DNA from: CAYSDH01 sp964429805
GTDB lineage: Bacteria > Bacteroidota > Bacteroidia > Flavobacteriales_D > JABDKJ01
DNA length: 64,000 nucleotides
Assembly (NCBI GenBank): GCA_964429805.1
Contig: CAYSDH010000002.1
Location: 1-64,000, forward strand
Reading direction: 5' to 3'
The notes under the pieces were generated by a model. It searched no databases. It saw only the letters and a list, made by a program, of their open reading frames with translations, and was not told the origin of the DNA. Below are positions 16,280 to 25,898 of the stretch, one piece after another. Numbering within the stretch: the first letter of the stretch is position 1; the number at the start of each line of letters is the position of its first letter. A program made the position numbers and the translations under genes.

Positions 16280-18409
16280 ATGGAGCAGCTCGTACAACAA
16301 TTGAAGGATGGAAGGATGGAACTTTTGGAAGTTCCCTATCCCGTAGTTGGTCCAAATCAAGTCTTAGTCAGAAATCACTACTCACTCATTTCGATAGGAA
16401 CGGAGCGTAACACAGTAAAAGACGCACGTGCTGGATACCTTGCCAAAGCCCGCTCTCGCCAAGATGAGGTGAAAAAAGTGGTCAAAGCCGCCAAGACATA
16501 TGGTATAAAAAACACCTATGACATGGTCATGAACAAACTAGAGTCTCCCTCTAGTCTGGGTTACAGTTGTGCTGGAGAAGTCATCGCATTTGGTCAACAA
16601 GTAAAAGGAATTGAGGTAGGTGACATTGTGGCCTGTGGCGGAGCAAGTGCCGTGCATGCTGAAGTGGTCTCCGTGCCCATGAATCTGATTGCTAAAGTGG
16701 GTCATAAAACCTTGGCCGAGCATGCCGCCTTCACTACTGTTGGCGCCATTGCCATGCAAGGAGTAAGGCAAGCGGATTTGAAAATTGGTGAGAGTTGTGT
16801 AATTATAGGATTGGGTCTCCTGGGTCTACTGACTGCTCAGTTACTGCATGCATCAGGGGTAAAAGTCATTGGTATAGACCTTGAGCAGTCTAAGATAGAC
16901 TTGGCCAAAAGTATTGGTTTTGAGCATTGCTATTTAAGAAGTGATGAGGCGATTGAACAAAAGATATTGAGACTCACTGATGGTCATGGTGTTGATGCGA
17001 GTATTATCACAGCCGGCACTTCGTCTACAGACCCAGTAAACTTTGCAGGGCAGATTGCCAGACATAAAGGTAAAGTGGTCATAGTCGGTAATGTGTCCAC
17101 AGACTTCAAACGCAAAGCATTTTACCGAAAAGAATTAGACCTAGTAATGTCGTGCTCTTATGGTCCAGGTCGCTATGACAAGGAGTATGAGGAGCGGGGA
17201 CTAGATTATCCCATAGGCTATGTGCGCTGGACGGAGCAACGCAACATGCAGGCATTTCTCAATTTGATAGACGAAGGGAGAATTCACTTGGACCCGCTTG
17301 TGACCACCATCATTGATTTTGACAAGGCCACTTCTGCCTATGACATGATAATGGAAAACCCTCAGCATCTGACCGGAGTCTTGTTGAAGTATGATAGTCA
17401 GAAAGAGATTAATAAAAACATTAAGATTAGAGACGCCCGCTATGCTGATGCCCAGATTCCAAGCATTGGGTGGATAGGAGCGGGATCGTTTGCCACTAAC
17501 TTTTTATTGCCCAATGTAAGCCCGGCAATAGAGCTTCATACGGTCTGTAACATGAGGTCAAACTCATCGCGCAATGTGGCTGACCGATTTGGATTTGCCC
17601 ACTGCATGAGCGACCCGCAAGAGCTAATAAGCCACGATGAGGTAAACACGGTTATTATCACGAGTCGTCATGAGAGTCATGGCCCGCTTGTGCTCGATGC
17701 GCTCAGACAGGGGAAAGATGTTTTTGTAGAGAAGCCGCTTTGCTTAAGCCGCACAAGGCTTAAAGAAATTAAAGAAGAGTACGGTAAAAGTAAGAGTCGA
17801 CTGATGGTTGGCTTTAACAGAAGGTTTGCCCCAATGACTATTCAGGCAAAGGAGTTTTTAGGTGAAGGCCCGATGTCCATGAACTACCGTATTAATGCAG
17901 GTATGCTTCCTGCCGATCACTGGGTGAATCATCCAGAAATTGGAGGAGGAAGGATACTCGGTGAGGCGGTGCATTTCATTGACTTGTGTACTTTCATGTG
18001 TAACTCAAGAATACACAGCGTGTCGGCTTCTGGGCTAAAAGATCAATATGGAAACATCAATACGGTGAGCATTGATTTGCGATTTGAGAATCAGAGTATT
18101 GCGAGTATTTCGTACATGAGCAATGGTGGAACTTCAGTTCCAAAAGAACGATTTGAGATATTCTCTGAAGGGAAAGTGGCCCTCATTGATGACTTCAAAC
18201 TGCTTGAACTTCATGGCAATAAAGTGCAACGCATAAAAGGTAAACAAGATAAAGGCCATGCCAATGAGATGGCGGCTTTCTTTAACAACCTCAGAGATGG
18301 AGATCCTTTGCCAATTCCGTTTGACGAGTGCTACCATAGCACCAAAGCCACTTTTAAAGTGCTCGACTCCATTAAAGAGAACGGAGCCCGACAGTACATT
18401 CTTGACTGA
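16280..18409 (+). CDS. Bi-domain oxidoreductase (zinc-type alcohol dehydrogenase + Gfo/Idh/MocA)
   Basis: A 709-aa fusion. Residues ~1-370 are a medium-chain dehydrogenase with a Rossmann loop (IIGLGLLG) and VIGIDLEQSK; the usual catalytic zinc Cys/His set is not obvious. Residues ~395-709 are a Gfo/Idh/MocA dehydrogenase (IGWIGAGSFA, EKPLCLS, GEAVHFIDL). Such fusions recur in polysaccharide clusters next to AsnB and heparinase-like genes, and probably oxidise or reduce a nucleotide sugar. The stop (TGA) shares its A with the ATG of the next gene, showing translational coupling. Confidence 0.92.
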   Translation: MEQLVQQLKDGRMELLEVPYPVVGPNQVLVRNHYSLISIGTERNTVKDARAGYLAKARSRQDEVKKVVKAAKTYGIKNTYDMVMNKLESPSSLGYSCAGEVIAFGQQVKGIEVGDIVACGGASAVHAEVVSVPMNLIAKVGHKTLAEHAAFTTVGAIAMQGVRQADLKIGESCVIIGLGLLGLLTAQLLHASGVKVIGIDLEQSKIDLAKSIGFEHCYLRSDEAIEQKILRLTDGHGVDASIITAGTSSTDPVNFAGQIARHKGKVVIVGNVSTDFKRKAFYRKELDLVMSCSYGPGRYDKEYEERGLDYPIGYVRWTEQRNMQAFLNLIDEGRIHLDPLVTTIIDFDKATSAYDMIMENPQHLTGVLLKYDSQKEINKNIKIRDARYADAQIPSIGWIGAGSFATNFLLPNVSPAIELHTVCNMRSNSSRNVADRFGFAHCMSDPQELISHDEVNTVIITSRHESHGPLVLDALRQGKDVFVEKPLCLSRTRLKEIKEEYGKSKSRLMVGFNRRFAPMTIQAKEFLGEGPMSMNYRINAGMLPADHWVNHPEIGGGRILGEAVHFIDLCTFMCNSRIHSVSASGLKDQYGNINTVSIDLRFENQSIASISYMSNGGTSVPKERFEIFSEGKVALIDDFKLLELHGNKVQRIKGKQDKGHANEMAAFFNNLRDGDPLPIPFDECYHSTKATFKVLDSIKENGARQYILD

Positions 18410-19554
18410 TGGACCGCATACACCAGGCACATTCCGCGCTTAGGGAGTACATAGAACGAGAGAATTATCAAGGCTATGATCCGTATGATGCGCTTAACTC
18501 GTCCTTCACATGGCTCACCCGGTTTAAGTGGCCTTCGGTCATTCTCATTCAGGTGCTCAAGAGACTTCCAATTAATATTCGCCCGCTTTTAGGCATACGA
18601 AAAAGTGTGAATCCGAAAGCGCTTGGCTTGATGCTCAGCGCGCACTGTTTTGATTATGAAAGGACAAGAGATGAGCTGCACAAGCAAAGAATGGATACGC
18701 TCTTTGACATGATTTTAACCCAGCGCAGTAAAGGCTGGAAAAATTACTGCTGGGGCTATGATTTTAAATGGGCAAGTCCAGTTAAGACTTTAGAAGAGTA
18801 CAGTCCAACGATAGTAGTGAGCGGATTCATAAGCAGAGGCATACGCGCGTATTGCGACCTAACTCAAAAGCCTGAAGCCCTTGAGGTACTTAAATCCATT
18901 GGTCGATTTGCGGATGAAGATTTGCCTAAGCTGGTGGAAGGTGAAGGAACGTGTATCAGCTACAGCACAGTAAAAAAAGACCTTTGTCACAATGCCAGCC
19001 TCTTGGCCGGAGAGGTGTTTGCCGCGCTCTACGCCTTGACGAAGGATGAGAGCTATAAAGAAAAAGCTTACAGCATTGCTTTGTTTAGCGCCAATGCTCA
19101 AAACGAAGACGGTTCCTGGGCCTACAGTAAAGACATCGCGACTGGAAAAGTGCGTGTGCAGACAGATTTTCATCAAGGCTATGTCATCGACTCCTTAAAG
19201 AGAATCTCGAAAGACATCGGTGTTCACGATTTCGATAGTCAGATTTCTAAAGGTCTTGACTTCTATTTTACACATCAATTTTCTGAACAGGGTAAGGCAT
19301 ATTGGAGGCTTCCTGAGCAGTGGCCGTCTGATATTCATCATCAAGCGCAGGGCGTCATTACCGCTGCTGTGCATGATTCTTCCACTGCCAAAAACATATT
19401 GAATTACACCATCAAGCACTTCCAGTTAGCACAGGGTGCTTTCGCCTTTCGAAAGCATCGTTTGATAACTAATCGCATCACTTATATGCGTTGGGCCAAT
19501 GCATGGATGTATCTTGCGATGTCTACTTATCTGTACCATGAGTCGAAGCACTAA
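18409..19554 (+). CDS. Alpha/alpha-toroid protein of polysaccharide cluster (glycosidase/lyase-like)
   Basis: A 381-aa soluble protein rich in paired helices and aromatic turns (CWGYDFKWASP, EDGSWAYSKD, DFHQGYVIDSL), the pattern of (alpha/alpha)-barrel enzymes such as glycoside hydrolases and polysaccharide lyases. There is no signal peptide. Homologues are often mislabelled as delta-aminolevulinate dehydratase, but nothing here matches HemB. It overlaps the previous gene by 1 bp and the next by 17 bp, so it belongs to the polysaccharide operon. The function is unknown. Confidence 0.8.
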   Translation: MDRIHQAHSALREYIERENYQGYDPYDALNSSFTWLTRFKWPSVILIQVLKRLPINIRPLLGIRKSVNPKALGLMLSAHCFDYERTRDELHKQRMDTLFDMILTQRSKGWKNYCWGYDFKWASPVKTLEEYSPTIVVSGFISRGIRAYCDLTQKPEALEVLKSIGRFADEDLPKLVEGEGTCISYSTVKKDLCHNASLLAGEVFAALYALTKDESYKEKAYSIALFSANAQNEDGSWAYSKDIATGKVRVQTDFHQGYVIDSLKRISKDIGVHDFDSQISKGLDFYFTHQFSEQGKAYWRLPEQWPSDIHHQAQGVITAAVHDSSTAKNILNYTIKHFQLAQGAFAFRKHRLITNRITYMRWANAWMYLAMSTYLYHESKH

Positions 19555-20599
19555 GACATATCTGTTTTATTTGGGGCATCCAGCACATTATCACAATGTG
19601 AAAAATCTGGCTACTCAAATAACTGAGCGCGGAGATAAAGTGTACTTCATAGCGCGACTCAAAGATGTGCTCTTTGACCTTCTGAGAGACTGTCCATTTC
19701 CGGTGCGTTATCTTACCAAGAAAAAGAAAAATGGACTCTGGGGTCAAGTCAGTTTCATTCTCTACCGATTTAGAAAGATGTTTCTCATTGCTCGGGAGAC
19801 CAAGCCAGACTTGATTATCGGTACAGATATTGTCACCACATGGGTGGCTAAGTTCAACGGCATTCCGTCTGTCATTTTGAATGAAGATGACCTCAACCAA
19901 GTGCCGCTAATGAAGTATGGTTTGAGGTTTTGCACGGCCAGTATTTCACCCGAAGGGTGTGACCATGGCCCCTTTGAAGAAAAGCATCTCTCGTACAAAG
20001 GCATTCAAGAGTCAGCCTATTTGCATCCGCATTATTTTAAGGAAGACGTGAATGTGGTTGACCGATTTCACGACTCATCGAGACCATATTTTATTCTTCG
20101 TTTTGCTGAGCTTAGCGCGCATCATGATGTGGGGCGAGCTGGACTTAGCGATGAGCAAGCCATGATTTTAGTAGACAAGCTTTCGCCTCATGGAGATGTC
20201 TATATCACCAGTGAGCGACCTTTGGCACCTGAGCTAGATGAGCGCAGAATACAGATCGATCCAAAAGACATACATCACGTATTGGCTTTTGCTCACATGT
20301 ACATTGGCGACAGCCAGACCATGGCGGCTGAGGCCGCAATTCTGGGCACACCAAGCCTACGTTACAACGATTTTGTAGGTAAGTTGAGTTATCTGGAAAT
20401 GCTCGAGCAGCAGTTTGATTTGACAAAAGGAATTCCTGTTGGCTCATTTGAATTATTGATAGAAACCCTTGACGACTGGTTGGCCAGAGAAGATCTGAAA
20501 AAAGATTGGAGCGAAAAGGCTGATGAGTTTTTCAAAGAAACAGAAGACGTGAATAAGCGCTGGTGCGGATACATGGATGAGATACTATTGGAGCACTGA
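19538..20599 (+). CDS. DUF354 family glycosyltransferase-like protein
   Basis: A 353-aa protein with a GT-B-like fold of the DUF354/UDP-GlcNAc 2-epimerase type. Its signatures are LGHPAHYHNVKNL near the N-terminus, KPDLIIGTD in the first domain, and MYIGDSQTMAAEAAILGTPSLRYNDF in the second, the latter matching the nucleotide-sugar binding region. It probably acts in surface polysaccharide synthesis. The ATG at 19538 (MSRSTKTYLFYLGHP) is preferred to 19499 because the extra residues are only a shadow of the preceding gene. The overlap is 17 bp. Confidence 0.85.
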   Translation: MSRSTKTYLFYLGHPAHYHNVKNLATQITERGDKVYFIARLKDVLFDLLRDCPFPVRYLTKKKKNGLWGQVSFILYRFRKMFLIARETKPDLIIGTDIVTTWVAKFNGIPSVILNEDDLNQVPLMKYGLRFCTASISPEGCDHGPFEEKHLSYKGIQESAYLHPHYFKEDVNVVDRFHDSSRPYFILRFAELSAHHDVGRAGLSDEQAMILVDKLSPHGDVYITSERPLAPELDERRIQIDPKDIHHVLAFAHMYIGDSQTMAAEAAILGTPSLRYNDFVGKLSYLEMLEQQFDLTKGIPVGSFELLIETLDDWLAREDLKKDWSEKADEFFKETEDVNKRWCGYMDEILLEH

Positions 20600-20703
20600 T
20601 CGCGTGGATAATTCCGTTTATAACTACAATTAGCTTCCCGCATCTGACCTTATAGAGGCCCTTTCTTTGCTGTAGAACTTCGGTTTAACTAAACACAGCG
20701 TGA

Positions 20704-21747
20704 ATGCTTATTCGATGGAAAAAACTCCAAGGGGTTGAAACGAATCAATTGATTCGTTTCGTTTCCGATTACTCGGATCCAGCGCATTATGGTACAGTCT
20801 TTTCTAAGGCCGAATCCAGAGATGCGCTGGAGCGTTCCCGCTCTTCTCAAATCAGAAATTTTGTTCATCTCTCGCGTTTCAATAATGTGAAGCATCTCAA
20901 CAATTTTTTGGTTGACGTAAACCGGAGAATGAAGATGAACGGCACACTCATCACCTGCACTGAGACATTAGAGCAGCGTAAGTTGCGTCACAACAAGAAG
21001 TATGGCAAGCTGCTTGCCGCGCTTGTTTATCCTTTTGATTTTCTGTTAAAGAGAGTGTTTCCAAAACTGCCATTGACACGCAGTATCTACTTCAAGTTGA
21101 CGAGAGGTAGAAACAGGTCTATGAGCAAGACTGAAGTCCTCGGTCGCATAGTCTATGCCGGATTTGAGATTCAGCATACAGAGATTATTGATGGTCTGCT
21201 GTACATCGTTTCCAAAAAAGTTGACAGACCATCGACTGACCCTAAGCCTTCTCACGGCATGTTGCTCAGCATAGACCGAATAGGAGCAGCTGGAAAGAAA
21301 ATCAGAGTATATAAGTTTAGGACTATGCATCCATACGCGCAGTATGTGCAAGACTATATCTACAAGAAAAACGCGCTTCAAGATGGCGGTAAGTTTAAAA
21401 ATGACTTTAGAATTACCAAGTGGGGGCGCTGGATGAGAAGGTTTTGGATTGATGAAATTCCAATGTTTTGGAATCTTGTAAAAGGTGACATGAAGCTGGT
21501 AGGCGTGCGGCCGTTAAGCAAACATTACTTGAGTCTCTATACTACAGAGCACCGCAACAAACGCATTCAGTCTAAGCCAGGACTTATACCACCTTTTTAT
21601 GCTGACTTGCCCATCACCTTGCCAGAAATCATGGCCAGCGAGAGTCGCTACATTGATACCTATGATGCCGCTGGCTGGAGAGCAGACCTTGATTATGTTG
21701 TCAAAGCGTTTAACAACATTCTTCTAAAAAAGGCAAGGAGCGCATAG
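20704..21747 (+). CDS. Sugar transferase with methyltransferase-like N-terminus
   Basis: A 347-aa protein. From about residue 185 it is a bacterial sugar transferase core (KIRVYKFRTMHPYA..., GRWMRRFWIDEIPMFWNLVKGDMKLVGVRP), the family that moves a sugar-1-phosphate onto a polyprenyl phosphate carrier. The membrane hairpin normally preceding this core is missing. Instead residues ~40-180 resemble the second half of a SAM methyltransferase (NNVKHLNNFLVDVNRRMKMNGTLITC, GFEIQHTEIIDGLLYIVSKK) with no glycine-rich SAM motif I. It probably takes part in initiating or extending the cluster's glycan. It starts 104 bp after the preceding gene. Confidence 0.85.
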   Translation: MLIRWKKLQGVETNQLIRFVSDYSDPAHYGTVFSKAESRDALERSRSSQIRNFVHLSRFNNVKHLNNFLVDVNRRMKMNGTLITCTETLEQRKLRHNKKYGKLLAALVYPFDFLLKRVFPKLPLTRSIYFKLTRGRNRSMSKTEVLGRIVYAGFEIQHTEIIDGLLYIVSKKVDRPSTDPKPSHGMLLSIDRIGAAGKKIRVYKFRTMHPYAQYVQDYIYKKNALQDGGKFKNDFRITKWGRWMRRFWIDEIPMFWNLVKGDMKLVGVRPLSKHYLSLYTTEHRNKRIQSKPGLIPPFYADLPITLPEIMASESRYIDTYDAAGWRADLDYVVKAFNNILLKKARSA

Positions 21748-21763
21748 CGCAATTTATATCTTC

Positions 21764-23458
21764 ATGGCTGACCATTTCAGTCTGATGAGAGCACTACTTA
21801 TTACCTTCTTTCTATTCGTCTACATTCACTCTTACGCGCAATTTGTTCCTGCTCAAGGTGCAATTTATGAACCTGTTAATTCAGGAGTGTATGACCTCCT
21901 AGAGGAATGCGCGTCCATGGGATACGTAGATTTTGACGCGGCAACTTTTCCGAAAACCAGAGTGCAAATCACCCAACTTCTTGATTCGGCTAGTAAACGT
22001 GCAACTGCCGGATCGCGTTTGAGTAAAGACATCACATTGTGGCAGCGAGACCATGCTTTTGAGTCTAAGAAAAGACGGTCGCAATTTGGCGTAAAGGCCT
22101 GCTGGGATGACGGACAGAAGAGCAAGGAGCTTTGGTATGAGCAAAACAGTGACGCAGATTTTAAATTTCGAATCGCGCCTTATGCTTCTGGTTCGCTAAT
22201 GAGTAACGGTGAAGACAATGTGATGCAGCGAGGCATAGGCTTGTCATTTATCTCATACCTAGGAGGCAAAGTGGGACTCTATGCCCGGCTCACTGACAAA
22301 GGGACAACCGCTGATTTTTTGAGGGCCGACTACCTGAGTAATGAGGTGGGAGGAAACCTGAAGCCAAATCAAACTTTTTTTGGACAGCAATCGTGGGACT
22401 ATTCTGAACTCAATGGCGGCATCACGTATGCATGGGATTGGGGCCATGTTGGCATAGTAAAAGAAAGGCTAGAGTGGGGGAGTAATCAGTTTGGAGCCAA
22501 TATTCTGTCAGGTCGTAACCCAAGTAACGTCATGATTGATTTGGAAATGAAACCTACTGAGTGGTTTTCATTTAAGTACGTGCATCAGTGGTTGGTCTCT
22601 GAAGTAATTGATTCTACGCGGACGTATCTTATACCCGGTGGTCAGCGTCAGGTGTTTACCAACAAGAATCTCGCGGCCAACATGTTTAGCCTCGGGCCAT
22701 GGAAGAATGTCAGATTTAACTTCGGAAATTCAATAGTCTATGCAGACAATGGTATAGATCCTATTTACTTGATTCCTATTTTCTTCTTTAAGTCAGCCGA
22801 TCATAATAATTCAGGCGCTGGCAGCAATCAGCTTGGACAGAATGCCCAACTCTTTGGCGATCTCTCTTATAGAGGAATCAAAGGTCTTTGGCTGTATACC
22901 ACACTGTTTGTAGATGAGGTCAATGTGGGCAGAATACTTGATGAAGAAAATCACACCAACCTGTTTTCTTTGAAAATCGGCACACGAATAAATACAGGTG
23001 CTTTTTCTGATCTAAAGAATCTGGCGATTAAAGCCGAGTACACACGCACCAATCCATGGACATACAGACATCAGATACCATCTACGACCTATGCTAGTAA
23101 TGAATATGGCATAGGTCATTATCTAGGTGAGAATGCAGAAGAGTGGGCCGCCTCAATAGAGTATAGGCCTGTGGTGGGTTTGCGAGTGGAGTTGATGCAC
23201 AAACTGGCATACAAAGGGTCAGACCACGAGTATGCCATTATTAACGGCAACGCAAACGTGACTGGATTAGAGTTTCTGTCTCCAGCTCGTTGGCGCAGAT
23301 CACAGACAGGTGTGAGAGTAGATTATCACATGATGAGTAATCTAATGTTTACAGGGTCTTTTGTCATGTCAAAGACCATTGGCGATGAGTCGAGACAGCA
23401 TCCATTCTTTAATGGAGACCGCAGCTTGCTTGATCTAGGATTTAGGCTGGGGTTGTGA
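21764..23458 (+). CDS. Wzi-type capsule assembly outer membrane protein
   Basis: A 564-aa protein with a signal peptide ending SYAQ and the N-terminal segment (EPVNSGVYDLLEECASMGYVD) typical of Wzi-like proteins. The rest alternates strands with aromatic girdle residues, ending in a barrel strand (SLLDLGFRLGL). Wzi proteins are outer membrane barrels that anchor or assemble capsule. It closes the polysaccharide cluster 16 bp after the sugar transferase. An internal ATG at 21785 would give a tidier signal peptide and is a possible alternative start. Confidence 0.88.
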   Translation: MADHFSLMRALLITFFLFVYIHSYAQFVPAQGAIYEPVNSGVYDLLEECASMGYVDFDAATFPKTRVQITQLLDSASKRATAGSRLSKDITLWQRDHAFESKKRRSQFGVKACWDDGQKSKELWYEQNSDADFKFRIAPYASGSLMSNGEDNVMQRGIGLSFISYLGGKVGLYARLTDKGTTADFLRADYLSNEVGGNLKPNQTFFGQQSWDYSELNGGITYAWDWGHVGIVKERLEWGSNQFGANILSGRNPSNVMIDLEMKPTEWFSFKYVHQWLVSEVIDSTRTYLIPGGQRQVFTNKNLAANMFSLGPWKNVRFNFGNSIVYADNGIDPIYLIPIFFFKSADHNNSGAGSNQLGQNAQLFGDLSYRGIKGLWLYTTLFVDEVNVGRILDEENHTNLFSLKIGTRINTGAFSDLKNLAIKAEYTRTNPWTYRHQIPSTTYASNEYGIGHYLGENAEEWAASIEYRPVVGLRVELMHKLAYKGSDHEYAIINGNANVTGLEFLSPARWRRSQTGVRVDYHMMSNLMFTGSFVMSKTIGDESRQHPFFNGDRSLLDLGFRLGL

Positions 23459-23487
23459 TGGGAGTGTTACTCGTTAGAGTAAAAACA

Positions 23488-23557
23488 CTTCCCGGGAGAT
23501 AAATTTCAGTAGAGGTAGAAAGGAGTATAAGATAGCCCCCGGGAAGCATTATTTTTT
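23488..23557 (+). terminator. Possible terminator after the Wzi gene
   Basis: A perfect 9-bp inverted repeat (CTTCCCGGG at 23488-23496, CCCGGGAAG at 23538-23546) with a 41-nt loop is followed by a T run to 23557. It begins 29 bp after the wzi stop and ends just inside the convergent gene's 3' end. The long loop makes it less certain. Confidence 0.5.
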
Positions 23558-24580
23558 CTCGAGATAGAAAAGCTCGAAGAGTTTCATTTGTAGTTCGAAC
23601 ATCTGCAGTTGTAGATTGAGCATATCTAGGCTCTCTCCTCCGCCATTATTGTTCGTGTTCTGTTGTACGTCTTGTTGTTTCTTAAACATGCCAAAGAGAC
23701 CACCGCCTCCTGACTTCTGAGTGCTTGCCGCACCTTGGCCGCCATTCTCACGAGCTTCCATAGCTGCCATGCGGTCAGCCTCTTTCTCGGCTAAGCGCGC
23801 TTGCTTTCGGTCACTCATTGGTGGATAGTCACTCGTGCTGCGCTTAAAGTTGTAGCGTATGCCAATTCCTGTAAACAGATACTTGTCTTTGGCCGTCCAG
23901 TCTCTGAGCCAAGTGTCAAGCTCATCAGTAAATGTGTTGTGAAGCGTGGCATTCAGATTAATGTCGGTCTTGTGGTTGAGTCTCCATCCAAACGAAACAC
24001 CTACAGGAACTGTAATGGCCTGCAATGGGTCGGCCACATTGAGCAATTCCTTTCTTGTTTGACCTATAGATTCTTCCGGCTCTGTGTATCCCACGAACTC
24101 ACGTGCTCGGTTAGAGTCACTCCAATAAGACACTGAGCGATACATCATCATGCCGACACCAGCCTCCATGTCTATGTAGAACTTTCTCATCGTCTCGCTC
24201 TTACTGCCATGAAAAGCATCGAGCAATTCGAAGTTTACCGTAAACGAACCTGATTGAAACTGAGTCTCAAAGTTTACAGGCACTGACTCACTTCCTGGTT
24301 GACGGCCTCCAAGTAGGTGACCATTTTCATAAGTTAGTTTCAATCCAAAACCTTCATACATGTTCCGTGATACGAACACATTGTACGCATTGCCAAACAA
24401 GGCGCTGTTGCTTGGTTTCTTTGGTAAGACGTCAAATTCACTGAGGTCTCCGTAAAAAGTGGTGGGTCCTGCACTGGCTCCAAAAGCAAATCCGTTTAAG
24501 AATCCACCTCCTCCGGTACCTTCGTCCTGTGCGTTCAGTATGAACGGGACGCTAAGTAATATTATATATAAAAATCGCAT
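23549..24580 (-). CDS. Outer membrane beta-barrel protein with low-complexity tail
   Basis: A 343-aa protein with a signal peptide (~1-17). A porin-like barrel (~25-255) follows: FGASAGPTTFYGDLSEFDV..., ending in KYLFTGIGIRYNFKRS. A C-terminal extension (~256-343) is unusual: an Arg/Glu/Ala helix (KQARLAEKEADRMAAMEARE), a Gly/Gln/Asn-rich linker, then a Leu/Met/Phe amphipathic helix. The tail may reach the periplasm and bind a partner. The specific function is unknown. It converges on wzi and is divergent from the SPOR-like gene. Confidence 0.8.
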   Translation of the reverse strand: MRFLYIILLSVPFILNAQDEGTGGGGFLNGFAFGASAGPTTFYGDLSEFDVLPKKPSNSALFGNAYNVFVSRNMYEGFGLKLTYENGHLLGGRQPGSESVPVNFETQFQSGSFTVNFELLDAFHGSKSETMRKFYIDMEAGVGMMMYRSVSYWSDSNRAREFVGYTEPEESIGQTRKELLNVADPLQAITVPVGVSFGWRLNHKTDINLNATLHNTFTDELDTWLRDWTAKDKYLFTGIGIRYNFKRSTSDYPPMSDRKQARLAEKEADRMAAMEARENGGQGAASTQKSGGGGLFGMFKKQQDVQQNTNNNGGGESLDMLNLQLQMFELQMKLFELFYLEKK

Positions 24581-24729
24581 ATTCGCTTTCGCACAAGTAT
24601 ATTCAGCAATTGCTTGTATTGGCTGGGAAGCCTAAATTACTTGTTACGTGATTCATGTTGAAAATTCTAAGTAGAAGAAACGCAGAAGATTTCAACATAG
24701 TGCGTACTTCAGACTATCATAACTGCCTC

Positions 24730-25824
24730 ATGCTCTGGCGATTCAGACATATCTTCGTACTGGCTCTCACCCTAATGGTGACGGGAGTTTCGGCCTATGG
24801 TCAGGGGGCTGTATATCGCTCTAAAATATATCGCGGAGTGTCTCAGAGTAGCTTCATTCACGCTGCCGAGTTGAGCAAAGAGTGCTACGAGAAGTGCCGA
24901 AAACTTAAAACCTCAGATGACCGTGCGCTTCTAAAAGAGACGGTTGACAGCATCACCATTAAGTGTGACATGGCGCTTGAGCTGATTGACAAAGCCATGG
25001 AGCAATCAGATAATCCAGAAGATTGTGAAGAGCGTGCTACACTGGCCCGAATAAACTTGAAGGACATGAAGGAGTTTGCTCCTATGGTGCTTGAAGAAGG
25101 CAATGAGTCAGACTTTCTCTTGAAGAAAATGACTATGTCAGTAGGTGCTGGGCAGACATCTATCAACCTGTTTCATCTCTCCATGATTACGCATGACGAC
25201 AAAAGCCCTAATGATGATCCGCTTGATGACCCTCAGAATGATTTGGATAAATTGGCCGAAGACGCTTCTCGTTCTGAGCTAGATGAGGCGGCACTCAATC
25301 TCTTAAAGGAAGCCTACCAGCGTGACATGGATGCGATGGCCGATGGCGGAGAAGAAGGAGACTATCTTGGTGAGGATGATGCGTCAAAGGCTGATGCTGC
25401 AAATGACAAGTTGAGCGATCTACAAGAAGGAATGGAAAGCGACATCGTCAAGTTGATGGATGCCTTGAGTCCTATTGATCCGCTCGCAGATGAAGAAGAA
25501 GGATTGACGTCAGAAGGTGAAATCATCTTTGACCCAGAGGTGGGCAATGAATTGATGTACCGCATTCAAATCGGCTACTACAGAAAAAACAGAAATCCAG
25601 AACACTTCTACGGACTTCATCCAGTATACGCCTTTACCACTAAAGAAGGCTATGCCAAGTTTTATACTGGCCAATTTAAATCTTACAGAAAGGCGGTAGA
25701 AGTCAAAAATTATATCAGAGCGAACTTTGTTCCTGATGCCTTTGTTGTGCCGTATAAAGGAGGAGGGAGAATAAGTATTTCAGATGCTATTTTCAGCGAA
25801 TTGGAAGTGTTGGGTAACAAATAA
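24730..25824 (+). CDS. Exported protein with C-terminal SPOR-like domain
   Basis: A 364-aa protein from the ATG at 24730, which gives a clean signal peptide (LALTLMVTGVSAYGQG); an upstream ATG at 24655 adds 25 poorly fitting residues. The middle is acidic and helical with Asp/Glu-rich stretches (DDPLDDPQNDLDKLAED). The C-terminal ~75 residues (YRIQIGYYRKN..., YAKFYTGQFKSYRKAVEVKNYIR..., DAFVVPYKGG) have the SPOR-like repeat layout, which in other proteins binds septal peptidoglycan. It may be a periplasmic cell-wall protein; no enzymatic motif is seen. Confidence 0.8.
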   Translation: MLWRFRHIFVLALTLMVTGVSAYGQGAVYRSKIYRGVSQSSFIHAAELSKECYEKCRKLKTSDDRALLKETVDSITIKCDMALELIDKAMEQSDNPEDCEERATLARINLKDMKEFAPMVLEEGNESDFLLKKMTMSVGAGQTSINLFHLSMITHDDKSPNDDPLDDPQNDLDKLAEDASRSELDEAALNLLKEAYQRDMDAMADGGEEGDYLGEDDASKADAANDKLSDLQEGMESDIVKLMDALSPIDPLADEEEGLTSEGEIIFDPEVGNELMYRIQIGYYRKNRNPEHFYGLHPVYAFTTKEGYAKFYTGQFKSYRKAVEVKNYIRANFVPDAFVVPYKGGGRISISDAIFSELEVLGNK

Positions 25825-25873
25825 GTGCCTGTTTTTCATCTGAATAAATCTTCCTGCACCTCTTGAATTCAAG

Positions 25874-25881
25874 TAAATTTG
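25874..25881 (+). promoter_or_regulatory. -7 element for the lamin-tail T9SS protein
   Basis: A perfect TAAATTTG, 17 bp upstream of the ATG at 25899. No -33 TTG lies at normal spacing. It supports the ATG start over the TTG at 25863, which would lie upstream of the transcript. Confidence 0.3.
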
Positions 25882-25898
25882 CTAACCAAATTTTAGTC

